Below, piece after piece: positions 25,001 to 33,693 of a stretch of 64,000 nucleotides of DNA. The translations under genes and the position numbers were made by a program. Source of the DNA: Adineta steineri (lineage: Eukaryota > Rotifera > Eurotatoria > Adinetida > Adinetidae); assembly GCA_905250115.1 (NCBI GenBank), contig CAJNOI010000002.1, forward strand, positions 812,771 through 876,770, read 5' to 3'. The notes beneath the pieces were generated by a model, which saw only the letters and a program-made list of their open reading frames with translations, had not been told where the DNA came from and did not search any database. Each line of letters begins with the position of its first letter. Position 1 is the first letter of the stretch.

Positions 25001-28000
25001 TTGTATCGGATAAATTATTCTGTAAAAACGCAATTTTAATATCCGAACTTATTAGTGAACGTATATTTATATTATGTATCTTAGCAAGTAGTTGTTCGAT
25101 TATTGTATTTGTTGCAATACCTAATATATTAACGATAAAATTTTGTTGGTTTTCAATTTTAATTATATCTTCTTGAAAGAAATAAAGTTTACTATTCATA
25201 TTATTTGAATATATAGGTGTTAAAGCTCCATTATTTTTAATTTCTGGTAAATCAATATTAATTTCGAAATAGCACCATTCACCTCGACAAATTAATAAAT
25301 TAGCTGGTAAAACTCCAATAATATCTTCGTTGTTAGTTTTTATAATTGCTTTAAAATCATCAATTGAGGAAGAATTTATATCTATACCTCGTATCCAACA
25401 CGCTGCTTGATAAGAACGTAATTGATTTTTTGGATTAAATGTTCTATGTATAAAATCATTTTTATTATTTAATCGTAAATAATATTCTCCTGTTAATGAC
25501 CAATCATTTTTTATTAAATTTTGTTGTTTATAATTCCATCCAAATACATTATCTATTTCATATGATTCAAAACCGATATATGCACCTTCATCATCATGAA
25601 TATTTGCATTATGAAATTGAGCAATTTCTAAATTTGTTTTATTTAAAAATAAAGTTGTTTTTGGATTTGGTAATGATTCAGATTCAGAATTATTTTTTGA
25701 ATTTGAACTTTCTAAAGAAGCTGAAATTTCTTGTCCTTTTGAATTAAAAAATTTTCGTTGACTATTTTGTGAATCATAATTGATTTCAATCCAACCATGC
25801 AGAGATTTATCATTACCAGGAATTATTTCTACTTTTTGATAAATAACTGTTTCATTGATAAGAATTGCTAACTGATCGTGATAAAAATAGCCAGTATTTC
25901 GTTGCATAGTATCAATCTCTAAACTCGTTTTAACGATGATTGGATCTTGATAGGGTTCCGAACGACCAGGATTTGAATAGATCATCAATTTACCACTTTT
26001 ATTTTCTTGAGAATTCGATTGAAAGATAACTAATAACTGTGAATGACTCCATAGTGTTAAATTACCATTTGTTAAATAATAGGCAATGCCTAATTTCTTC
26101 CTTTGAAATGGTAAAATGAAAATACGATTATCATTTTGTTTATAAGCAATATAATTTGGATAACAATTGGAAATATTTTCGATAGAATTTACACTGAAAT
26201 CATATAAACAATCACCAGTGGATTCTCTTTTCGCATCCTGTCGATACAATTTAAACGAATCATCTTTATTTATTCTTTGTAAAACATAATCATTCCCAAG
26301 ATAAAAGCTAAATTCATTTCCTTGAATAATATTTTTATCAATCAATTTTTCTCGAAATTGATATCCATCGAATATCAGTTTTTTATTTCCACATATAATT
26401 TGATTCACAATGAGACGTGGAAGATATTTATTTATATCAATTAATAATATTTCATTAAAATATTCAGCTAAAGAATGATCATCACTTCGTAAATTTTCAG
26501 CTTCTTCTGTAAACCATTTTCCTGTTTTAGTATTATAAAGTACACATCCTTTTATACCTTGAGTGGTAACTGTAATTTGTTGATTATTTAATTGATAGAC
26601 ACGGCGATGTTTACCTTGTTGTTCATCTATATCTTTAGTTATTTCTCGAGGTTCGAAAACAACTCGAAATTTTTCATTATATTTTTGATACATTAATCGA
26701 AATTTAATTTTATCATTTTTCATAAATTCTTGTTCTTGAAATTCCGAAAAAATTTCTAGTATAGATTCTTCTTGTGATATTGTATAAATTTTATCTAATT
26801 GAATGTTATAATTTGAATCTAACATAAAAATACTTATTAATGATTTTAATTTATTATTATCTTCTTGCCATGAATACAAACAAATAATATTATTATGACA
26901 TTGTAATATTTGTGATTTTAAACATGAAAGTATATTTTCGTATAATGTTGAAGTAGTTACAAATTTTTCAAGTGTTTGTTTACTTTTTAATAAATAATTT
27001 GGAATAGAATGAAGTAATTTCGTTTGCCAATTTTTATTTAAATCTTTATATCCGATCCATAAATGTTGATCATCATAAATAATTATAAGAGATTGTTGAT
27101 TTGTGGTAAGAAAAATTTCTGAATTTTGTGAAACATTTAAGGGTCTTGATAAATATTTTTCTTCCCATAATTGTTTTTCATTATTCCAATTAATAATAAT
27201 TATCTGTTGTTGTGGATTGACAATAATTAAAACATTATCAATAGAATGTACTGTGAAATCTGATATTAAATATTGTTTAGGTTCAAGTAACCATGTACAA
27301 GATGAATCACGATGATATAAAAATAATGCAAATGTATTTTCATAAGTTTTTATAATAAATCCAAAATAATCTTGACGAGCAATAGTACGATATAAACATA
27401 CTTCTAAAATTCCGAGTAAATTCATAAGAGGAGCTTGATTAGTTTGGAAGATTTTGAAATGTAAAGTTCTTTTGTCGATTTCAGTTAATATTAAATAATC
27501 TGATCCAGTTGTAATTTGAGGTTGTTCATTGACATTATATTGTCCAGAATAGGAATCGAAAGGACGTCCTATATGTTCAAGTGTATTTGATTGATAAATG
27601 AAATTGAGTTTTTCTCCATTAGGTAAACATATTTCTTCTAGTTGTGTAGATTCGTTAACATCTTTATAAGAAAATTTTAATACAGGTTCTTGATATATAT
27701 CTTCAAGTTGTAATAATGCGATTAATTGTCGAATTTTATTTTGTAGTTGATATTTAAATTCAATTGTTTGAATATTTACACATGTAATTATTTTAATAGT
27801 TTTTAAGTAATGACGAAATGTTGGTGATAGTAGTATATTTCCATATGTATCATTTAAAATAGGTTCTTCATATTCTTCACGAGATTTTTCTTCATAAATT
27901 AATTGAATATTATTATTATTATAATTATCCGAAATTGATTCAAGATATATTGATTGTGTGAATGATTGATTACCTACTTTACGTTGAATATTTTTATAGT

Positions 28001-30239
28001 TGTAAGTTATTTTATCATTTTGGTATCCTTGAATTGCTTTTAAATGCCATCGGACAGGATATCGTTTTTGATTTTTCGTATCGTTTCCTATTCCTAACCA
28101 ATTTTCCCAACCAACTGTCCACGCTATAGCATCATCCGTAGTAACATTACCATAGATTCGTTTTTCCCCGTCTGATGTTTTCATTTCCCAATATTGTTTA
28201 TCCAAATAATAGATTATATTCATATCAAAGTAATTTTCATTTGATGTAGCATTTTGTATGATTTTTACAATAATTTTCAAATTTTCATCAGTAATTTTAA
28301 TTAGTCCATTTTGTTCTACTGGTACTAAATTGTTAACATCAATATTCTTGATTAAAGTGTTATATAAATAATTCTCTTTATTATTTCTTCGCCATTGATT
28401 ATTTTGTATAACATATGCATAATAATCATTATCTTCTATTGGTCCAACTAAAATAACTGCATTTTCTTGTATATTAGGCAAGTTATCGATGTTTAAACTT
28501 TTAATTAAAAATAAATCATAACTAGTAGCCAACCGGAAACTTTGGATATGAGCAGTTTGTGAACTTTGACGTAATAATGGCATACTACCATGACTTGTTA
28601 TCCAATAATAACGATGTATTAAAGGATCAACATTTCCTTGATAAGCTACTCCAATATAATCTTCAACAAGATTCCATCCAACTCCTAAAACAGAAACATG
28701 TTGATTAATACCTTCATATCGTAATGTTAATCGCATTTGTAAACCATTTGATCCTGTAGTTAAACTTAGAAGAGGCAATGTAAAATCCAATTTGCCAGTA
28801 TATGTATTAACAGCAGATAATAATGGTTTAATATCAAGAGTATCTCGTAAAAATGCAACAGATTTCAGTTGAGCTATAAATTCACCTTGTGATGGAATAA
28901 GTCTTGATTTTATAAGTTTTATTTCTTGATTGTCAGAAGATAATTTTAGATTTAATTTCGATAAATGTTTTGCTGCATTTGGCTGAACAATTTTCTTTTC
29001 AATTTTCAAACAATTTAATTTACCATTATACTTTGTAATTAATATAGATGTATGAGTTGGACTTCTTTTCGCAGGAATAAATATGAATGGAATGGCATAT
29101 TTGTTTTCTAAATTTAATTTACTCTGATTCAAATTACTTTCCCATTTATGAGTATCAGAATTAAAAGAACATATTGTTAAACCTTGAGGTCCTGCATAGA
29201 TCATTTGCATAAAACCATTACCGCTAATATCAGTAAATAATAAAGAATCAGTATGTTCCTTATTCCAACCAAATTGTTCACCCATAGAAGTATCATGATT
29301 TAAACAATCAAAGCATTTTTTTTCTTCAATGTATTGATAAACTCTTAAACCATTAGATTGCAACAATACTAAATTAGAAAAATGACTTTTTGTTAAACGA
29401 ACAAACCATAGTTTGTCTTGTCCTGGTCGCCATCCTGAATCCTTATTGCATAGATTAGTTTTGATTAATTCTTTAAGAATAAAGCCTTGGTTCGTCACTT
29501 CAAAACCATAAATAGAAAGTCCTTTATCATTTTGACAAATAATATTTGTTGTACCAGTTCCGGTAATATCAGCAAATTCAAAATGATCATCTTTAGCTCG
29601 CCATATTGATGGTATGTGTTTGTTTGTACTGAGATCTTCCAATATAGGTCGCTCTTCTTTCTTAAAACCGTTTGGAGCTAATATATAGAAACGAATACCA
29701 TGTTCAATATGTCGAGTAAATAATCCAAGAGGCATTTCTGATCCATAAAAAAAACCCCACTGAAATTGATTGCATTCGTCATACCAACGACTAGAATCTG
29801 GAAAAAGGAAATCTTGAGCCAATCCTCGTAACGTTTGTGTTGAAGAATCATAATCAGCAAAATAAAAACCAGATTGAAGTCTACAAATTAAGATTTCTTT
29901 ACTTAATTGCGGCATGTTCCAAAATTGCAAAGGATAACAGGCTTTATTGAATCCATTTTTATCACAAAAATCTTCCGAATATGCTATTTGTTGCCAAGTA
30001 GAGAACTCTTGTGAATATTGAAAAATTCGCAGCCCATCTTCACAGCGTAATGCCAATTGATAACTATTCGAGTTGGTTAATTGAGTAATCCAAATCGATT
30101 TTGGCTCTCGTAAAATGGGCTTTTCAAGTAAATTACTCCAGACATCTGCTTGAATTAATTCGAATAATAAATTTTGTTGAAAACTTGAGGCAATAGATGC
30201 ATTGTTTTTTGTACTTTGTGACACACTGGTTTGATGCAT
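19005..30239 (-). CDS. Giant SpvB/FG-GAP/Rhs protein (Tc-toxin B-C-like), intronless, deaminase-like C-terminus
   Basis: One uninterrupted 3,744-codon frame, in a region where host genes have introns every few hundred bases. Residues about 30-420 contain FG-GAP/VCBS-like blades (FADITGTGTTNII, FTDISGNGFMQMI). Around 470-530 is an SpvB-like segment (LPLLSLTTGSNGLQMRL, LGVGWNLVEDY). A lectin/jelly-roll-like stretch lies near 1560-1680 and a Gln/Asn/Lys-rich coiled coil near 1740-1850. YD/Rhs repeats extend to the Rhs core at about 3190-3246 (RYTGQEWDEETGLYNYHARL, YDPDIGRF, then SMVDPDG). In bacteria the DPxG motif marks where the Rhs shell is cut from its C-terminal cargo. Here the core is followed by four hydrophobic Gly-rich repeats (3275-3540) and a terminal domain with Cys3663-Ala-Glu3665 and Cys3701-x-x-Cys3704. 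I see no signal peptide. The frame looks intact with no internal stop. Bacterial origin is inferred from the family and the lack of introns. Base composition matches the host, so transfer would not be recent. Whether the product is toxic, structural or neofunctionalised is unknown. Confidence 0.9.
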   Translation of the reverse strand: MHQTSVSQSTKNNASIASSFQQNLLFELIQADVWSNLLEKPILREPKSIWITQLTNSNSYQLALRCEDGLRIFQYSQEFSTWQQIAYSEDFCDKNGFNKACYPLQFWNMPQLSKEILICRLQSGFYFADYDSSTQTLRGLAQDFLFPDSSRWYDECNQFQWGFFYGSEMPLGLFTRHIEHGIRFYILAPNGFKKEERPILEDLSTNKHIPSIWRAKDDHFEFADITGTGTTNIICQNDKGLSIYGFEVTNQGFILKELIKTNLCNKDSGWRPGQDKLWFVRLTKSHFSNLVLLQSNGLRVYQYIEEKKCFDCLNHDTSMGEQFGWNKEHTDSLLFTDISGNGFMQMIYAGPQGLTICSFNSDTHKWESNLNQSKLNLENKYAIPFIFIPAKRSPTHTSILITKYNGKLNCLKIEKKIVQPNAAKHLSKLNLKLSSDNQEIKLIKSRLIPSQGEFIAQLKSVAFLRDTLDIKPLLSAVNTYTGKLDFTLPLLSLTTGSNGLQMRLTLRYEGINQHVSVLGVGWNLVEDYIGVAYQGNVDPLIHRYYWITSHGSMPLLRQSSQTAHIQSFRLATSYDLFLIKSLNIDNLPNIQENAVILVGPIEDNDYYAYVIQNNQWRRNNKENYLYNTLIKNIDVNNLVPVEQNGLIKITDENLKIIVKIIQNATSNENYFDMNIIYYLDKQYWEMKTSDGEKRIYGNVTTDDAIAWTVGWENWLGIGNDTKNQKRYPVRWHLKAIQGYQNDKITYNYKNIQRKVGNQSFTQSIYLESISDNYNNNNIQLIYEEKSREEYEEPILNDTYGNILLSPTFRHYLKTIKIITCVNIQTIEFKYQLQNKIRQLIALLQLEDIYQEPVLKFSYKDVNESTQLEEICLPNGEKLNFIYQSNTLEHIGRPFDSYSGQYNVNEQPQITTGSDYLILTEIDKRTLHFKIFQTNQAPLMNLLGILEVCLYRTIARQDYFGFIIKTYENTFALFLYHRDSSCTWLLEPKQYLISDFTVHSIDNVLIIVNPQQQIIIINWNNEKQLWEEKYLSRPLNVSQNSEIFLTTNQQSLIIIYDDQHLWIGYKDLNKNWQTKLLHSIPNYLLKSKQTLEKFVTTSTLYENILSCLKSQILQCHNNIICLYSWQEDNNKLKSLISIFMLDSNYNIQLDKIYTISQEESILEIFSEFQEQEFMKNDKIKFRLMYQKYNEKFRVVFEPREITKDIDEQQGKHRRVYQLNNQQITVTTQGIKGCVLYNTKTGKWFTEEAENLRSDDHSLAEYFNEILLIDINKYLPRLIVNQIICGNKKLIFDGYQFREKLIDKNIIQGNEFSFYLGNDYVLQRINKDDSFKLYRQDAKRESTGDCLYDFSVNSIENISNCYPNYIAYKQNDNRIFILPFQRKKLGIAYYLTNGNLTLWSHSQLLVIFQSNSQENKSGKLMIYSNPGRSEPYQDPIIVKTSLEIDTMQRNTGYFYHDQLAILINETVIYQKVEIIPGNDKSLHGWIEINYDSQNSQRKFFNSKGQEISASLESSNSKNNSESESLPNPKTTLFLNKTNLEIAQFHNANIHDDEGAYIGFESYEIDNVFGWNYKQQNLIKNDWSLTGEYYLRLNNKNDFIHRTFNPKNQLRSYQAACWIRGIDINSSSIDDFKAIIKTNNEDIIGVLPANLLICRGEWCYFEINIDLPEIKNNGALTPIYSNNMNSKLYFFQEDIIKIENQQNFIVNILGIATNTIIEQLLAKIHNINIRSLISSDIKIAFLQNNLSDTMKNKSDYKNIRKKYEQQQEKINQCIHQINKNINLKDNQQLDYKNLLECIKQQPNYNIYYQQLDELKIISNEIELELENYSKLEDTIKDFINTYDYFNNYPINIIDNQIIISSILNAINQLNNICFYIWKTNSNNELILLHTNQDKIKNPKQTIYLLYKGKSEQFQKLIDVTNKCLSIEKRQSLKQGHDYLLIDLIIQPTNDYSLDIDHIRFTPRDQQFYAHVFNPLTYQISSLIDGNGSIKYMFYNHQYEPFVVTDWNKYLNELYIHSREGTILPYGSKLARKQPQSQIKIKPLHGFYEDFSTTSFKERWLIDTNTNWKRIPGYLSHITNTNDGLILENEWLDEYSAGLHVYLDLQSSAKIEIKLHKHLIIIECFNTNQTNLIVNNENISSILPSNAEYLIISEENRLWLWINSQLHIDKAFNIHSNNSNHLSLNLTGNISLSQLFIFNKPAIDIVYKNILDEQLQTIQFENSQSIIISQILYDNLGRQTIVTKPTQIIVDNDKPLLAYQNDFIQNEDTVCQTGKLIGTVNKFNPKDDGYCYSEIKYADNPLNEKIATGQPGRLFAVNNIGCLKYSRDAQSNFINLLFPSKNGYSVQVTIETHGTKQIIVFDSRRNQVALYVYTNMGNNLLTTYEYNDENQVVKVLPPAYHAHRNINTLNQVIAYTQLINQWKNNEQQRNIQDKFSTRMIYDKNGQIIERISPDTKKQILIYNRENLLRFILQHDINNKPYRVIYYQYDKFGDLSSQGYSTECLNYEDLQNLANNYSELPQAIPYLQMIKNNGSVKANLRSKSVTSVINQSEGIWRESSAYLHEGKLSNKEIMLVSDNLWQIYRTDYTYYGANVSTITYPMLFKNQPLIISYSYNKQNRTVAIGTPNNLEQWTKFTYTAHGQISNEIHISNNFTTYYDYNSPGYLENIRNKYINETIYYTQGSYGQGGYFDGTIARTQFKTQWFSYCDTRLLSLTAQNFQQRLEAIGQNITLGKAEYYLQTLQNTGFLDKNRRVIKTFLPREAALYLPRECGGTFAYALAETLNEYFVQDYGHQYSYGNHMELIKAKYFIGDMNLKPIQPLSFEEKSYKINSQQSKSIWKILVDEIYIWPDNDDGIHLQGKVNTNKWIDYETLKKNLGKFSDYDHVLATILQKYISQREVLTFGKLQKIFLTWLTVDLDTQKETIDIYLETAKQIWTILSNQGYLYSLNSLCTLFTNHFYQILKDYRMFIPEIIGVLQENSSWQTGESACDVEAYMIDENGNHRHYWTGYSRYVLHYKENNNQIENIDYKSMSRDKPATSFKITHDDLGNITKAEHKGITEIIYHPTSNRPIIIKLQDGRQVSYDYDVQGERVRKHIVNSKGEKLKEILYLRDEEGRSLVEKEMNFTNAGHHEQCTGYIYGPKGLIGFIRNDEFYSVICDHEGSVRLIIKNEEVVAAYDYLPYGNLIREYGIPQVQISYRYTGQEWDEETGLYNYHARLYDPDIGRFYQIDPQGQYASLYKYAGNSPVSMVDPDGELAFIPLLMLGFAVVGGHLGGASVNNSWDIREWDLANPGTYLGIVGGALTGALAPVGLTISVAAIANFGLSVATAAAATSALGVGGMYLGMASASQTWNPLQWQWSRPMIWSSGFQGFTFGASIVGGVGNWYQYYRYLGTAGKCAFAIGCVASSTGMTYFSMASATNSWSPREWKLTSPTTVFAGLGGAFGGLMAPLGLLYTGKSITYLQTISSRIFIGCGTLIPGGTCSYLFASAANDSFTNWDMSSPKTYESIIGGFLFGISLPGLPKALSDGMKKTSKAWKRHEYYQKEHYKIDQQLANEIVDKVNAFFGEGNKKLSENGVISIATMEDGTKLFAYSGTEKYLIVDGIIDNNGAKIIRVREVLPNVGGGKVVTFEHITKKLGISKQYVLRKSGMPNEQGRNLPRAPEICAEPRTMELAFKLGYANNDIASFSAFRKEATGVVPVNACRNCQVYVPGKVYTEVIFGKAFQNPFDYMIYTAQISIQQLQKKY

Positions 30240-30282
30240 AGTTGTTACAATCTAGATATATTACATTAAGTTTGTATTATTT

Positions 30283-30362
30283 GGATGTGAGTGTGGGATG
30301 TGGGTGTGGATGTGCGTCTGAATATGATATAAATATCATACGCACGTCCACACCCACACCCT
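30283..30362. repeat. Telomere-like foldback D, near-perfect stem
   Basis: TGTGGGTGTGGATGTGCGT (30299-30317) and ACGCACGTCCACACCCACA (30340-30358) are reverse complements except at one position, across a 22-base AT-rich loop. Additional GTGTGGG and CCCTC flanks extend both arms. The element starts 45-60 bp upstream of the Rhs gene's ATG. Confidence 0.8.
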
Positions 30363-30836
30363 CTTTCTAATACTATCCATGGACATGTTTGTCCATATGA
30401 GTAAAAGATGACTATTGTTCAGTCAAAAGGTCAATTAATCGATATCAACTTCTTAGGAAGTAATTTTTTTAAATCCTCTCATCTACTAAATACTTCTTTT
30501 TCTTTGAAGTTTTTTTTTTTTTAAAAGAAATTACGTGTTTTATATATTAAAAGCGATTCATGTTATAGTGTGACTTACTTGTATATCTTTTTGTTTTCTT
30601 TTTTTCTCTTCTATTAAACTGTGTAAATGAAATGTATGATATACACATATATATATATATATATACGTTAGTGATCACATTGTTCTCCCTTCTTTTTCTT
30701 TATTCTTTATTCCTTTTGTTATTATTACTTATATTGGAATTTCCAAATGATGAATGAAAGGACATCACTTAAGTATTTACCTAGATTATATTGTATTACA
30801 AGAAATGAGAATAGTCCAAAGTAACCATTTCTTGTG

Positions 30837-30846
30837 CTATAAATAG
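30837..30846 (+). promoter_or_regulatory. TATA-box-like element
   Basis: CTATAAATAG matches the eukaryotic TATA consensus and points toward the coiled-coil/Cys-rich gene 600 bp downstream. It could equally be part of a decayed element. Weak evidence. Confidence 0.25.
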
Positions 30847-31446
30847 TCGCGTTTTATTGTTAAATAAACGAACTGTTATTAAGCTCCCGAAACTATCATC
30901 TTCTACAAGTTACACTGTAACACATAGTTATTTCCAAGTATCTTTTTGGATCTTCCTGGTTTATTTACCTATATACAATGATCATTTTCCGAAATACAAA
31001 TCAGTCATTTTATTTTCGATTAGCTGAATTGATTTATTCGTTAACTAGACTATAAATAATAAAGTTGAATAAAATTTAGTTGTTATAATTTTTATTTATG
31101 GACAATAGTATCTATGCATGATATTTAATCCTAGTTCAACCTCTAGTACATAACTCCTGCATTCTACTGGATAAAAACAAATCGAATGTATATATTTTAT
31201 ATTTATTGGATTCTTTATCTAATTCTCTTCTGTCATTCTTCCCATGATTTCTGTGACTCATACAAATCGATATAGATATATTCTTCTCTTTTCTTTTTAT
31301 TGATCGTTGTATTCGTGCACATTCCATCTTTGATAAACATTAGTTTTCAAAACCTTCTTTCTCTCAAAAAAAAGCCAGGAGCCAAAGGGTTAAAGAGTTA
31401 AATTTTACTAATTATTCATTACTTATTGTTTAATTTTAGATACATA

Positions 31447-33693
31447 ATGCTACCATCAAACAATTTTCAACAGTTTCAATCAAATCCTGATAATCAAGAA
31501 ATAATTAATTTACAAAATAACATCGCTAGTCTTGGAAAGCGTCTTGATAAATTACAAGAATGTACGTCAGAATCAAATGATGCGACAAAAATCGAATCTT
31601 TACAAAATGACGTATATAATCTACAACGTCAAGTAGATAATGCAGCAAAAGCAGGAAGACAAGATGTAACAGGTTTATTGGAAAAATTCAATCATTTGAA
31701 CGGCTTAGCCACGAACATCACAGAGACTTTATCACAAAAAATAGATAATGTTAACGATAGTCTTCAAGCTAATACAAATCGTGATAATGTAAATGAATGC
31801 TTCTTACATCTCGATGCAAATCGATACACAAAGGCTGCTGTTGTAGCTGATCGAATGACTATTGATGCAGTTAAAAAATTAATAAGAGATTATGACGATT
31901 TAAACAATGAATATAAAGAAGACAGAAGACAAGTCTTATCCGAATTTATCAATTGTATGAAAGATGGCAGAAGACGGATCTTATTCAAATTATTAACGGA
32001 CGACATAAGTAAGTATAAATGCTATTTTAAAGGGTATCGCATTATAATTTCAAACAAAATAAATCTTAGAAGATACTAGTAATAATCTAAATCAATGCTA
32101 AGTATAAGGCTGAGTTGAGCAGTACACCTAGAAACTAGAAATGGTTGTAATTGTAATAGAATTTGATTTGAATCAGAAAGGTGAAAGCCAGAACTAGATT
32201 TAATTTGGATTGAATTTGGTTTTAGTTTGCATTTTTGAACACATAACCTAAATGTGTTCGATTCTAATTCTATTCAGTTAAAATCTGTATCAGATGTGTT
32301 TTTAAACCCTTCGATTTTCATCAATAACGAACGATAATAAAAAAATCCATTCAAAGATAGATTTTGGACCGTTAATAATAACCTGTTAGATGCTAATAGT
32401 AGGGCACGTTACTTTATCTTTATGTTATGAAATAAAAATAAATAAAATCTTTATATTTAAAAATAAGATAAAATAGAGAATAGAGATATATTTTGAGGGT
32501 GTGGGGTGGGTTTCTCTACTCTTAAATAACCCGCATCCACGCGCGCCCTCTATTCTAAACTTTCAACTCGAACGGAAGTATTGTACTCTCTCTTATGTAC
32601 CCCAAAATATGCCATTTGATGATCGATTCGTATCAATTAGTCGTACCGACGAAAGTGACATATAAATTATAGAAAAACTAACGTTAATTCTATGTTTGCT
32701 GACGTCAACAGTTGCTAACAGTGGTATTTATGGGCAATACTTCATTCGTGTTAGACACCTAGTGCATTAATTTTGATTGACGAAAAATAAATCCTCCAAT
32801 AATAATTTTCAGACACACATTTTGTAATAGACGATACAAAAATCTTTGAACAAATGTCGGACTCGACTGGACTACGTCGCTAACTTGCATGTGGGTGTAA
32901 ATAAAGAAGAGACACTGACATCCATCCAGGGTTACGGGCATACAGATGGATAAAAAATAAATCTACTATTACTGTTACACTTTTCATGTGGAAAGAGTAG
33001 AAAAGTCAGTTTAAGCACAAAAGATGGCAAAGTCATTGAAATCATGTATGACAACTCAGACTATATTCGTCATATTTTGAATGAAGTGATACGAGTAGTA
33101 CACCTGCAGATCTGCGATATTTTATGTTTAGTGTCACGTGACTTCATTCCAACATGTAGCAAAGTCCTCTCTTTTTTTCATTGTAAAGGTCTAAGATATC
33201 CCAAATTATAAGTCGACTGTAGACTTTCAGCATTCACCTATACGCAGTGTATTGTATAACAAACAACAAGTTTTCTTGCCTTCCGCCTGAACTATTATTA
33301 TTCATCATGTTTAACAAAGAAGTTATTGTACTACCTTAGTCTAATTTGAATGTTGTCGATCTTTTTCTAGGGGATCAAAAATATGTATGTCATCCACCAC
33401 TACCTTGTTATGGTCGCCAATGTGTTGCTTGCGGCAGATGCTGTGATTGGTACTATTCTTGTCATCCGGACGATTGGAAGTGGATACGAGATTTTCGTAG
33501 TTGGGATCATATGAATGGCGAGCGTTGGCGCAATGGTTTATATTACGACAAATTCAAGCTTAAGGATGGCGCGAAATGTACTCGTTCTACCTATTATGGT
33601 GCTTCTCGATTTGTTCGAATTGTATCTTTTGGTGCTTTTGATGGTTCTGCTCTTCTTGGTCATTTATGTGTGTGTGATCCACAGAAGGAGTAA
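31447..33693 (+). CDS. Coiled-coil plus Cys/Trp-rich domain protein, unrecognised
   Basis: Two exons, 31447-32008 and 33371-33693, join at GTAAGT and TTTTTCTAG in the correct phase to give 294 residues. Exon 1 encodes a long coiled coil (LQNNIASLGKRLDKLQE, LQNDVYNLQRQVDNAAKAG) and a helical region. Exon 2 encodes a compact Cys/Trp-rich domain (CHPPLPCYGRQCVACGRCCD, WYYSCHPDDWKWIRDF) ending HLCVCDPQKE. The eight or more cysteines could form disulfides or bind zinc, but no signal peptide is visible. The intron is about 1.36 kb, far longer than typical here, and contains a telomere-like foldback. An alternative reading is two separate fragments. I do not recognise the family. The matching phase supports, but does not prove, one gene. 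Confidence 0.5.
32495..32550. repeat. Telomere-like foldback E, inside an intron
   Basis: GAGGGTGTGGGGTGGGTTT (32495-32513), then AACCCGCATCCACGCG continuing to GCCCTC (32528-32550). The flanking sequences (AGAGAATAGAG and CTCTATTCTA) also pair, extending the foldback. It is inside the long intron of the coiled-coil/Cys-rich gene. Confidence 0.6.

Larger units (their letters stand above)
30240..31446. other. Spacer upstream of the Rhs gene and of the coiled-coil/Cys-rich gene
   Basis: This separates two divergently transcribed genes. It contains the best telomere-like foldback (30283-30362), T-rich tracts, a (TA)n run at about 30647-30665 and a TATA-like CTATAAATAG at 30837-30846. A splice acceptor (TTTAATTTTAG) ends at 31439, just before the next ATG. 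No coding exon seen. Confidence 0.5.

Noticed and set aside
19867-29860. Several 60-83 codon open frames on either strand inside the Rhs-type gene
   Set aside because: They lie wholly inside the 3,744-codon gene in other frames and show no domain or codon signal of their own.
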